Assembly (NCBI GenBank): GCA_014656495.1
Contig: BNCN01000001.1
Span: 496,001 to 560,000, forward strand
Direction: 5' to 3'
DNA: 64,000 nt
Source of the DNA: Comamonas sp. KCTC 72670
GTDB taxonomy: Bacteria > Myxococcota > Myxococcia > Myxococcales > Myxococcaceae
The notes under the pieces were generated by a model. The model saw only the letters and a list, made by a program, of their open reading frames with translations. It was not told the DNA's origin and searched no databases. Within the stretch, counting starts at the first letter, position 1. Every line of letters begins with the position of its first letter. Below, piece after piece: positions 7,225 to 15,030 of the stretch. Position numbers and translations under genes: made by a program.

Positions 7225-9500
7225 GGTTTGGCGCTCCGAGCCAGGATGGAAGCCGTCAGCAACAAGGGACGCCGGTCACCCGCGCCGGGCAGGTGCCAGC
7301 GGTCCATCCACGCGTGGAACAAGACCTCCGTCACCTTTGGGTCCGTCGCGTCCGCAGTGAGCTCCAGGGGCGCGACGACCTCCTCGCCCCCCGGCCCCTT
7401 CGCGCTCACGCTCCAGACACGGTGCCGGTCCGGCAGGCGCAGCGCGTCGCCCACCCGGACGGTGAGGACGGGCGGCCCTTCCTTGCTGTCGCGTCCGGCG
7501 TCCACGACGAGGACGCCTCGCCCCAGCGCTTCATCCAGCAGCCGCTGCCACGCGGGCACCAACGCCACGGAGACGTCTTCTGGAATCTGTCCCCGCGACG
7601 CCTCCGCCCAGTCCACGACGACGCGGCGGCTGTGGGTGCGGGCCACTGCGTCCAGCAGCCCCGTGAAGAAGGGCAAGGACGAAGCCGCGGGGCTGCCCGG
7701 GGCCAGTCGGCTTTCGAGCCGCTCCCGCACACGCGCCAGCTCCGCGTCCACCCGGGCCTGGGCCTGGGCGGAGAAGCGGCTGTCGGGACGCGCCCGCAGG
7801 AACTTCAGCAGGGGCCCCAACTCCGAGGACTGCACCGCGGCCTGCTGCCAGGCCCGCGCCTCCGTGGCGCGGCGCTGAGGAATCACCGTGGCGCCCACCA
7901 GCAACGCGCCCAGCCCCGCGGCTACGAGCGGATGCGTGACGCGCGGCAACCGGGACCTCGGCCCGCGAACCCTGCCACTCGACGCCCCTCGCGCCAGCAG
8001 CTCCGCGGGCAGCTGCGCCATCCCCTCCTCCGCGCTCAGGAGACCTCGGCTGAGCAGCTCCAGCACGCGGCGGCGCTGCGCGACCAACCGCTCCGCGAAG
8101 TCCTTGGCGGCCCGCTCGCCACGGCAGAACGTGACGACCCGCCGGCCGTTGAAGCGCATCTCGACGAGGGTGTACGTGTACGCGCCATTGGCGTGCTGGT
8201 TCACCAGCTGAACGTCTTGCAGGTGCACCAGGGGCCACACGATGACGTGGTCCGTCATCACCTCCACCAGGTGCAGCTGATGCAGCAGGGTGAAGCGCCC
8301 GTAGGGCTGGGTCATCACCTGGAGGAACCGCCGGGCGGCGAACGCCGTCGCGGCGCACAGGCCCGCGGCCAGCACCGCGAACCCACCCCACTCGGAGACG
8401 GAGCGCTCACGGGTTCCGAAAGCGCAGTGCGCCAGGACGAAGAAGGTCGCCAGGGCCAGCGCGAAGGTGAAGGCGGCGGGCTTCACCCAGCTCCATTGGG
8501 TGCGCCAGCCCTCGGCGTCCTCCGCGCCGGCGTGAACCCACTGCTGTCCCGCTTCGGGCAGGGCCGAGATGTCCACATGGACGCCGTTCGGGAAGGCCAT
8601 CTCGGCGGCCGGGGCGTCATCCGGCTGGAAGCGCCGGCCAAATTCGAGCAGGCGGTTCGCGGCATGAGACTTGTGCTGGGAGAAGAGGTGCGCGGCGGCG
8701 GCCGACACCTGCGCGCCCATCCAACGGCGCAGCTCCGGGTCCGCGCTCGCGGGCACTTCCGCGTCGAGCTCATTCAACCCAAGGGCCGCCTCGCGGTCGC
8801 GCCCATGCTCCAGCAACATCGCGGTGCGCCGTATCTTCAGCGACAGGACCTCCGTGCGAGGGAGCCCCGGGAGTGACAGGGCCTGGACGAGCACTTCGAG
8901 CGCGTCGTCCACCTGCCGCATCTCCACCAGGCAATCCGCCAGTGCGACCCGAGGGCCCACCTCCGACGGGCCGTACTTGCCCGCGCGCCAGTACGCGTCC
9001 GCGGCCTCCTTCAGCCGGGACAGGCGGTTCAATGCCCAGCCGCGGTGCATGTGGCCACGCCAGTCCTCGGGTGCGCGCTTCAGCACCTCGTCGAACTCCG
9101 TGAGCGCCGCCTCGGGGGCGCCTTCCCACAAGAAGCTGCGGCCCAGCAGCAGCCGGGCTTCGTGGAAGTCCGGCTGCTCGAGCAGCATCCGGTTCAGGAC
9201 GGCGCGGCCTCCGCCCGTGTCACCGGCATCGAACAGCTCGACGGCCTCCCGGAGACGCGCGTCCTCCTCCGAGGTGCCGCCCTCCGCCTGCGCCGCGACA
9301 CTCGCATCGTAGGCCTGACGTGCCTCGGGGTCGGAGAGCAGCTCGTAGGCTTCGCGCAGCTGCTTGAACACCTCCGGATGCGTCTCCGGAGGGTTCTGGC
9401 GAATGCGCTCGAAGTAGGCCTTCTTGATGACGCGCGCGTCCGCGTCCACCGCGACCCCCAGGACTTCATAGGGGCTGCGCCGGGGTTCGTCTTTCACCAT
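7221..9500 (-). CDS. TPR membrane protein with a degenerate J domain
   Basis: A 759-residue protein starting at ATG 9500 (AGGAA 8 bases upstream; the preceding 15 in-frame residues are not needed). Residues 8-66 match a DnaJ domain in helices I, II, III and IV (SPYEVLGVAVDADARVIKKAY ... LREAYELLSDPEARQAYD), but the loop where HPD belongs reads NPPETHPE, so the Hsp70-stimulating motif is absent. TPR-like repeats follow (~90-250), then a membrane hairpin (~337-390), a basic soluble domain with 'RRVVTFCRGERAAKDF', a third helix (~518-538, THPLVAAGLGALLVGATVIP) and a C-terminal domain. It overlaps both neighbours: its ATG lies inside the end of the Lon-like gene and its TGA in the ATGA of the next gene. 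This suggests a membrane co-factor for the adjacent Hsp70, possibly without ATPase stimulation. Confidence 0.8.
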   Translation of the reverse strand: MVKDEPRRSPYEVLGVAVDADARVIKKAYFERIRQNPPETHPEVFKQLREAYELLSDPEARQAYDASVAAQAEGGTSEEDARLREAVELFDAGDTGGGRAVLNRMLLEQPDFHEARLLLGRSFLWEGAPEAALTEFDEVLKRAPEDWRGHMHRGWALNRLSRLKEAADAYWRAGKYGPSEVGPRVALADCLVEMRQVDDALEVLVQALSLPGLPRTEVLSLKIRRTAMLLEHGRDREAALGLNELDAEVPASADPELRRWMGAQVSAAAAHLFSQHKSHAANRLLEFGRRFQPDDAPAAEMAFPNGVHVDISALPEAGQQWVHAGAEDAEGWRTQWSWVKPAAFTFALALATFFVLAHCAFGTRERSVSEWGGFAVLAAGLCAATAFAARRFLQVMTQPYGRFTLLHQLHLVEVMTDHVIVWPLVHLQDVQLVNQHANGAYTYTLVEMRFNGRRVVTFCRGERAAKDFAERLVAQRRRVLELLSRGLLSAEEGMAQLPAELLARGASSGRVRGPRSRLPRVTHPLVAAGLGALLVGATVIPQRRATEARAWQQAAVQSSELGPLLKFLRARPDSRFSAQAQARVDAELARVRERLESRLAPGSPAASSLPFFTGLLDAVARTHSRRVVVDWAEASRGQIPEDVSVALVPAWQRLLDEALGRGVLVVDAGRDSKEGPPVLTVRVGDALRLPDRHRVWSVSAKGPGGEEVVAPLELTADATDPKVTEVLFHAWMDRWHLPGAGDRRPLLLTASILARSAKP

Positions 9501-11014
9501 CGGTCCATTCCTGGAGCGCGCGACGCCGTCTGCACGGCCCGCCACGCCTCATCCAACGTATCCACCGCGACCAGTCGCAGGCGGCGCGCCACCTCGGAAG
9601 GCAACGCCGCCACGTCCTGGAGGTTGCGCCGCGGGTGCAGCACCACGCGGAACCCTTCCAAATACGCGGCCACCAACTTCTCGTGAACGCCGCCCACCCG
9701 CCGCACCTCGCCTGTCAGCGTCACCTCACCCGTGGCGGCCAGGCGCGCCGGCAACGGGCGCTGCGCGTAGGCGGACAGCCCCGCGAGCGCCAGCGCCAGG
9801 CCACTCGACAGGCCGTCCTTGCCCACCTCGGTGTCCGTATAGTGCAGGTGCAGGTCATACCCGCGCGCGATGTCGCCCAACCCCAACAGCGGCGCTCGCG
9901 AACGCGCCGCGCTGAAGGCCACGTCGGCGGCCTCCCGGCCCTCCGCGCCCACGTGGCCACTGCTCCGCAACACGCCAGGCCCTGGCACCGCCACGGCCTC
10001 GAGCGGCGAGACTGCGCCACCGCCAGGATGCCACCCGAGCACGCCGATGCGCCCCACGGCGGGGACATCCCGCGCGAGCCCGCGACGCCGCTCGGACAGC
10101 TCCGCCTCGCGGCCCGCCGCCACGGCCGCCTCGCCCTCTCCCGCGGCACGCGCGTAGAGCGCCTGCGCCTCATCCAGAGCCCCCGCTTCGAGCCGGCAGT
10201 CCCCCAGACGCAACGCGGCGGCCCCCGGCGCCCCGGGAACCTCGAGCGCGGCGCGGCGGGCCGCTTCCACGTCGCCCTGGGGCTTGCCTTCCAGCCACAG
10301 GAGCTCCGCGCGAAGGAAGGTGGCCGCCGCCCCTGTCCGAGTGGACGCGGGCGCCAGCACGAGCTGCCGCTTCGCCTCCGCGAGCGCGCCCCGCCTGAGC
10401 GCCGCCGCCGCGGCTTCCAGCTTCGCTTCGGTCATCGCCGCGCGCGCCGTGGGCAGCGCCAGCGCCTGCGCGACCTGCTCCACCGGCGGGGCGTCCAGCA
10501 TGGCCGTGGACTCGGGGAGCCCCAGCGCGGCCCGGGCACCGAGCACGTTCTCGCGAAAGCGCGCGTCCTCGGGGAACAACCTCCAAGCGCGCCGGAGCGC
10601 GGGCAGCGCCAGCGCGGGCCGGTTCGTGCGATGGCACAACCCAATCACGGTGCGCCAGTGCTCCAGCGTCTCGGGAGCAGCCTCCGTCGCCTCCAGCGCG
10701 TGCACCAGCGCGTCGTCGGGCCGGTCCTCATCCAGCAGCACGACCAACTCCGCGCGGAGTCTCGCGTCGCGGGGCGCACTGACAAGGCAATCCGCCAACA
10801 GCTTCAGCGCCTCGTCGCGACGCCCATCCTTCGACCACGCCGCGCACAGCAGCCGCCTCGCGGGCGCACCGCCGCCCAGGTCCAGGGCGCGCCGCGCGTG
10901 CTCCGCGCTGCCACGGAAGTCCCGCTCCTGGAAGAGCGCTTCCGCCAACGCGAGCCGGGGCGCGGGCTCCGAGGGGCGCAGGACCACGGCGCGTTTGAGG
11001 TCGGTCAGCAACAC
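9494..11014 (-). CDS. TPR protein fused to a stand-alone Lon protease domain
   Basis: A 506-residue protein. Residues 1-300 are TPR-like helical repeats (PRLALAEALFQERDFRGSAEHARRALDL...). Residues ~320-495 form a Lon (S16) proteolytic domain with the Ser-Lys dyad visible: Ser403 in KDGLSSGLALAL (canonical DGPSAG) and Lys446 in VGGVHEKLVAAYLEGFRVVLHP (canonical IGGLKEKLLAA). There is no AAA+ ATPase module, so substrate unfolding must come from elsewhere; the Hsp70 encoded immediately upstream is the obvious candidate partner (inference). Start GTG 11014 lies 6 bp after the Hsp70 stop and the gene overlaps the J-like gene by 7 bp. Confidence 0.82.
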   Translation of the reverse strand: MLLTDLKRAVVLRPSEPAPRLALAEALFQERDFRGSAEHARRALDLGGGAPARRLLCAAWSKDGRRDEALKLLADCLVSAPRDARLRAELVVLLDEDRPDDALVHALEATEAAPETLEHWRTVIGLCHRTNRPALALPALRRAWRLFPEDARFRENVLGARAALGLPESTAMLDAPPVEQVAQALALPTARAAMTEAKLEAAAAALRRGALAEAKRQLVLAPASTRTGAAATFLRAELLWLEGKPQGDVEAARRAALEVPGAPGAAALRLGDCRLEAGALDEAQALYARAAGEGEAAVAAGREAELSERRRGLARDVPAVGRIGVLGWHPGGGAVSPLEAVAVPGPGVLRSSGHVGAEGREAADVAFSAARSRAPLLGLGDIARGYDLHLHYTDTEVGKDGLSSGLALALAGLSAYAQRPLPARLAATGEVTLTGEVRRVGGVHEKLVAAYLEGFRVVLHPRRNLQDVAALPSEVARRLRLVAVDTLDEAWRAVQTASRAPGMDRW

Positions 11015-11020
11015 GCGAGG

Positions 11021-12784
11021 TCAACCCAGGTCGAACAGCAGGTCCGTCAACTCGGCGTCCAGGCGCGCCGCGGCCACGCGGTCCCCCTGCGCCCGAGCCG
11101 CGCGCAGGGTCTCCACCAGCGACTCCAGCCGGGGACGCACCGTGGCGGGCGCGGTCGCGAGCCGCTCCGTGGCGGCGGCCAGCAGCGCCTCGGAGTCAGC
11201 CTCCGGGGAAGCCGGCGCGGGCGCGGGCGCGGCAGTGGGCGCGGCGGCCCCCGAGCCCCACTCCCGCGACAACCGCTCCCGAGCCTCTCTCCGCTGCTCG
11301 GGGTCCAGCCGCTGCGCGCGCTTGTCCACCACGAGCACCGCCTCCTTGCCCGTGGAGACGATGCGCGTGGTGACGTCGAGGATGCCGTTGATGTCGTACG
11401 TGAAGGTCACCGCCACCTTCTCCGCGCCAGCGCGCGCGGGCGGCACGCCCTCCACCGTGTAGGAATCCAGCAGCAGGTTGTCGCGGACCAGCCGGCCCTC
11501 GCCCTGGAACACGCGAATCTCCACCGCGCGCTGGTTGTCCGCCGTGGTGGCGAAGGTCTCCGTCCGAGACACCGGCACCGTCGTGTTGCGCGGGATGAGC
11601 GGTGAGAAGATGCCGTTGACCCGCTCGCGGCCCGCCATGGCCTGGACCTCCACGCCGAGCGTGAAGGGGCTCACATCCGTAATCATGATGCCGTGCGCGG
11701 CGCTCACGGCGCCGGTCTTCAGGCCCGCCTGGAGCGCGGCCCCCAGGGCCACCGCTTCGTCGGGATGCACGCCATCACGCGGCGCGCGGCCGAAGTACTC
11801 CGCCACCAGGCGGCGCACCACCGGAACGCGGGAGCTGCCGCCCACCATCACCACTTCCGCGATGGACCCACGCGACAGCTTCGCGTCACGCAGCGCGCGC
11901 TCCATGGGCTCCAGGGTGGAGCGGACCAGCGACTCCACCATCGATTCGAACCGCGCGCGCGTCACCTCGACTTCCAGCGAGGCGGGTGAGCCCCCGCGTC
12001 CAGGCGCGAGATAGGGCACGATGACGGGCGTCGACTCCACCGTCGTGAGCGCGATCTTCGCGGCCTCCGCGGCGGCCTTCAGCCGCACCTGCGCGCCCAG
12101 GTTCCCCTTGAGCGACACGCCATGGGCCCGCTCGAACTCCTCGCCGAGCCAGGCCGCCAGCACCTGGTCGAAGTCACTGCCCCCCAACTGATTGTTACCC
12201 GCCGAGGCCTTCACGTCCAACACGCCCTGGAACATCTCCAGCACGGACACGTCGAAGGTGCCCCCGCCCAAATCGTAGACGAGCACGTACTGCTCGGCGT
12301 CCAGGTGGTCCACGCCGTACGCGAGCGCGGCGGCCGTGGGCTCGTTGAGGAGCCGCTCCACCTTGAGCCCCGCCAGCTCCCCCGCGTCCTTGGTGGCCTG
12401 CCGCTGCGCATCGCTGAAGTACGCGGGCACCGTGACGACGGCCTCCGTCACGACGCCTCCGAGCGCCCGCTCCGCGTCCTCGCGCAGCGCCCTCAGGATG
12501 AGCGCGGAAATCTCGGTGGGGCTGTAGCGCCGGTCACCCAGCGTCACGGGCAGGTCCAACCCCATGCGCCGCTTCACCTCCGCGACGGTGCGCTCGGGAT
12601 GCACGAGCAACTGCGCGCGCGCCGACTCCCCCACGTGGAGCCGGCCCTCCGAATCCAGGCCGACGACGGAGGGCGTGAGGCGCTTGCCCAGCCGGTTCGG
12701 CAGCAGCGTGGGACGGCCCGAGCCGTCAAGCGCGGCCACCAGGGAGTGGGTGGTTCCCAGATCGATACCGACGACGTGACTCAT
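11021..12784 (-). CDS. Hsp70-family chaperone (DnaK/HscC-like paralogue)
   Basis: A 587-residue Hsp70 with a complete nucleotide-binding domain: phosphate 1 IDLGTTHSLVAA (7-18), AYFSDAQRQATKDAGELAGL, ERLLNEPTAAALAYG, phosphate 2 VYDLGGGTFDVSVL, and the adenosine motif VVMVGGSSRVP. A beta-sandwich substrate domain follows (FTLGVEVQ ... 'RVFQGEG', 'GILDVTTR'), with a shortened helical lid after an Ala/Pro linker. Length and lid suggest an HscC-like specialised paralogue, not the housekeeping DnaK; no grpE or canonical dnaJ adjoins it. The start is ATG 12784 (MSHVVGIDLG); the open frame extends 118 codons upstream without homology. It heads the Lon-like, J-like, TPR gene run. Myxobacteria carry many Hsp70 paralogues, some with motility or development roles. 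Confidence 0.9.
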   Translation of the reverse strand: MSHVVGIDLGTTHSLVAALDGSGRPTLLPNRLGKRLTPSVVGLDSEGRLHVGESARAQLLVHPERTVAEVKRRMGLDLPVTLGDRRYSPTEISALILRALREDAERALGGVVTEAVVTVPAYFSDAQRQATKDAGELAGLKVERLLNEPTAAALAYGVDHLDAEQYVLVYDLGGGTFDVSVLEMFQGVLDVKASAGNNQLGGSDFDQVLAAWLGEEFERAHGVSLKGNLGAQVRLKAAAEAAKIALTTVESTPVIVPYLAPGRGGSPASLEVEVTRARFESMVESLVRSTLEPMERALRDAKLSRGSIAEVVMVGGSSRVPVVRRLVAEYFGRAPRDGVHPDEAVALGAALQAGLKTGAVSAAHGIMITDVSPFTLGVEVQAMAGRERVNGIFSPLIPRNTTVPVSRTETFATTADNQRAVEIRVFQGEGRLVRDNLLLDSYTVEGVPPARAGAEKVAVTFTYDINGILDVTTRIVSTGKEAVLVVDKRAQRLDPEQRREARERLSREWGSGAAAPTAAPAPAPASPEADSEALLAAATERLATAPATVRPRLESLVETLRAARAQGDRVAAARLDAELTDLLFDLG

Positions 12785-12816
12785 GACAGGGCGACTCGGG
12801 GTCCTTGGAGAGAGGT

Positions 12817-13308
12817 TCAGGACTCGGGAGGAGTCCAGGGCTGGGCGGGCACGGCCGCCGCGATGGGCGCCTCGGCGGCACGGCGGAGCGCGTCCAGACT
12901 GGATTCGGGGACCCCCGCCTGACGCGCGATCTCCAAAGCACGCTCCGGCGACGCCTTCGCAATCCCAGCCCAGAAATACGAAGCAATGATTGCCGCGATG
13001 CAGAGCAGGGTCAGCATCCAGACCGGCCAGGACGCGTGCAAGCCGTTGCCCCCATGCCTCCCGAGGCCGGCAAAGAAGGTCACGACCGAGGCCACGATGA
13101 GCGCCACGCGCCCCCACGCCACCAGCACGGACTTCCAACTGAAAGGGATGGCCTGCCCGCGCCAGCCATTGCCCTCCTCGCTCATGACAAGCCAGCTCTC
13201 CAGTGGAATGAGCGGCACGAAGTTGATGTGACCGAACTTGGTCGCCACGTAGCCCAAGCCCGGAACGGCATCGACTTTGCCGAAGAGCCGCGTACCCCAG
13301 ATGATCAT
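12817..13308 (-). CDS. Two-helix membrane protein, conserved hypothetical
   Basis: A 163-residue protein starting at ATG 13308 (MIIWGTRLFGKVDAVPG), preceded by GAGGGGAAG. The N-terminal 60 residues form a soluble conserved module (GKVDAVPGLGYVATKFGHINFVPLIPLESWLV...). Two membrane helices follow (about VLVAWGRVALIVASVVTFF and WPVWMLTLLCIAAIIASYF), then a short helical tail (ERALEIARQAGVPESSLDALRRA) and a Pro-rich end. I recall similar 'WGxxLYGKVDEVPG' proteins in Planctomycetes and other bacteria, function unknown. It lies 96 bp downstream of the reverse transcriptase and 32 bp upstream of the Hsp70 gene on the same strand, so it could belong to either unit. Confidence 0.75.
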   Translation of the reverse strand: MIIWGTRLFGKVDAVPGLGYVATKFGHINFVPLIPLESWLVMSEEGNGWRGQAIPFSWKSVLVAWGRVALIVASVVTFFAGLGRHGGNGLHASWPVWMLTLLCIAAIIASYFWAGIAKASPERALEIARQAGVPESSLDALRRAAEAPIAAAVPAQPWTPPES

Positions 13309-13404
13309 GTGCTTCCCCTCAAAGCAGGCGCGGCACCCCCCAAACGAGCGCGCGGCGCGGCGCGAATCCTGCGGCACCGGACCGAACGCATGCAATCCCC
13401 CGCC

Positions 13405-14736
13405 TCAAGGTGCCCATACAATCTGCTCGAACAGGGCCCGCAGCCGGGCCCCCCGGTCCGGGTGCAGGTGAGACACCCAGGCGATGCGCCCCAGCAAGTG
13501 TGCGCGGAAATCGGGATGCCCCATGTTGTTCTGACTGTCGGGTCCTCGCGTGCGGCACAGGTGGAGGATGGCCTTGAGCCGGTCATAGTCCGCGCGCGGA
13601 ACGGACGGCCGCGCGTTCACCACGACGCCCGCGAGCCGCTGCTGGGTGCTCCGCGACATCACCCGCGTCTTCCCGGCGCGCGGCGTGAAGCCCTCCTCCC
13701 GGACGATGCGGCTCACGAGGTGGAGCAGCCTTCGGGTGCGCCGGGCCAGCGCCGCGTCCCCCGAGAACGCCAGGTCATCCGCGTAACGCGTGTACCGGGC
13801 CCCCATCGCCGCCGCGAGCGCGGACAGGCGCACGTCGAGCCGGTACGCCGCGAGGTTGGCGAGCGCCGGTGACGTCGGCGCGCCCTGCGGCAGGTGGCGC
13901 GCTTCGAACCGCCGCGACCACCGCCAGCGAGACGCCGCCGCCGCGAGCGACGTGGGCGCGGAAGCCTGTGCCAGCACCGCGCCGGGCGTGCGATTCGTGC
14001 ACAGCCCCGCGAGCGCCCGGACGACGCCCTCCGGATACCCCGCCGCGCGAAACACGCCCCAGATGCGCGCCGGCCGCACCGACAGGAAGAAGTCCTCCAG
14101 GTCCACCCGCACCACCACGGCCCGCCCCACGTGCGGCGCGGTGAAGCTGCGCACGCCTCGGCCCGAGACGAACCCGTGGGCCGAATCATGCGCCGGGATG
14201 CGGTCCAGGATGCCGTGGAGCACCTTCCGCTGAACCCGCGCGAGCTCCAACCCCGGGCGCTCCAGCAACCGCTGGCCCCCGCTGCGCTTGGGAATCCACG
14301 TGTAGCGGTAGCGCCGCCAACGCCCGGGCGGAGACGTGCGCTCCAGGCCCGGCGCGTCCGAGAGCCAGTCCAACTGGGCGTTCGTCACGCCGAGCCAGTC
14401 CGCGAGGTCCGCCTGCGCGGGCAGTGACGGCACGGGCCACGGCCGCCGGTCCATCCGAGGCTCGGAGACAATCCAGCGCACGATTCGCGCACGCGCCTCC
14501 GGGTTTGCGAAGCCTTGCTGGAACGCGGGGCGGGTGGCCAACAGGTCCGCGAGCAACGCCATGTGCGCGAGCGGAGCACGGGGAAAGAAGCGCAAGGCGC
14601 TCCGCGCCAGGGAGGTCACCCACGGCGCGGGGCCTCCGATGACCTCGGCGCCTCGCTCGGCGAGCCCGCGAATCGTCCACGGCCCCGCGAGGAACGCGGA
14701 CGCGAGCGCCGTGGCCACCACCCGCCGTTCACTCAT
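13405..14736 (-). CDS. Retron-type reverse transcriptase
   Basis: A 443-residue reverse transcriptase from ATG 14736. The catalytic core is intact: AHGFVSGRGVRSF (186-198), VDLEDFF with the first metal Asp (211-217), LPQGAPTSPALANL (282-295), the YADD box with two catalytic Asp (318-321), and a C-terminal 'GVVVNARPSVPR' where retron enzymes have VTG(L/V)VVN; here VTG reads LAG. The 'AHGFV.GRS'-type motif and 'QGAPTSP' match bacterial retron enzymes such as that of myxobacterial retron Mx162 (family knowledge). Residues 1-140 form a helical N-terminal domain (AFLAGPW ... DWLGVTNAQLDWL). Possible earlier starts are ATG 14754 and GTG 14772. A structured inverted-repeat region ends 13 bp before ATG 14736, as expected for msr-msd. 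Confidence 0.88.
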   Translation of the reverse strand: MSERRVVATALASAFLAGPWTIRGLAERGAEVIGGPAPWVTSLARSALRFFPRAPLAHMALLADLLATRPAFQQGFANPEARARIVRWIVSEPRMDRRPWPVPSLPAQADLADWLGVTNAQLDWLSDAPGLERTSPPGRWRRYRYTWIPKRSGGQRLLERPGLELARVQRKVLHGILDRIPAHDSAHGFVSGRGVRSFTAPHVGRAVVVRVDLEDFFLSVRPARIWGVFRAAGYPEGVVRALAGLCTNRTPGAVLAQASAPTSLAAAASRWRWSRRFEARHLPQGAPTSPALANLAAYRLDVRLSALAAAMGARYTRYADDLAFSGDAALARRTRRLLHLVSRIVREEGFTPRAGKTRVMSRSTQQRLAGVVVNARPSVPRADYDRLKAILHLCRTRGPDSQNNMGHPDFRAHLLGRIAWVSHLHPDRGARLRALFEQIVWAP

Positions 14737-14748
14737 CCCGGACCCGCA

Positions 14749-14931
14749 CGCCATGCGGCGGCGTGGCCCCACCTGTCCTGTCTTGCGTGGCCCGTGCCGC
14801 GGCGTGCCGCGGTCCCGGCCTCGCGTGACGGTGTGCTCCTGATGAGATGTCCCCGGGGGTACCCCGGAGAGGCAGTGGACCGCGACCTCACGGCCCCCCT
14901 ACCCGCTGGGTGTCCAAGCCGCCGCATGGCG
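14749..14931 (-). ncRNA. Candidate retron msr-msd RNA with a1/a2 inverted repeats
   Basis: Read on the minus strand, an 18-base arm at 14931-14914 (core CGCCATGCGGCGGC) is complementary at 17 of 18 positions to the arm at 14766-14749, with 14 contiguous pairs in the core. Nested inside are 14895-14889 with 14796-14789 (7 pairs, one bulge), 14884-14877 with 14815-14808 (8 pairs, GCGGTCC core) and an apical hairpin at 14867-14853 (6 pairs, GTA loop). All are concentric, so the region can fold as one long RNA of about 183 nt. Position just upstream of a retron-type reverse transcriptase, length, and outer arms match msr-msd organisation; an AGC triplet 8-10 bases after the first arm could supply the branching G. 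No expression data; assignment is inference. Confidence 0.6.
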
Positions 14932-15030
14932 CGGCAACCGTACACGCCCAGCGAACAGAAGAGAAAGGAGCATGAACGCCCGCGCACTCCGGCCTTGCCT
15001 TGAGGCCCTGGGGTGCTTGAGTGCGCGGCC

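Noticed and set aside
11021..13138. Extension of the Hsp70 gene 118 codons upstream of ATG 12784
   Set aside because: The extra residues are Arg/Gly/Ala-rich with no homology and overlap the two-helix membrane protein gene; family members start at the IDLGTT motif.
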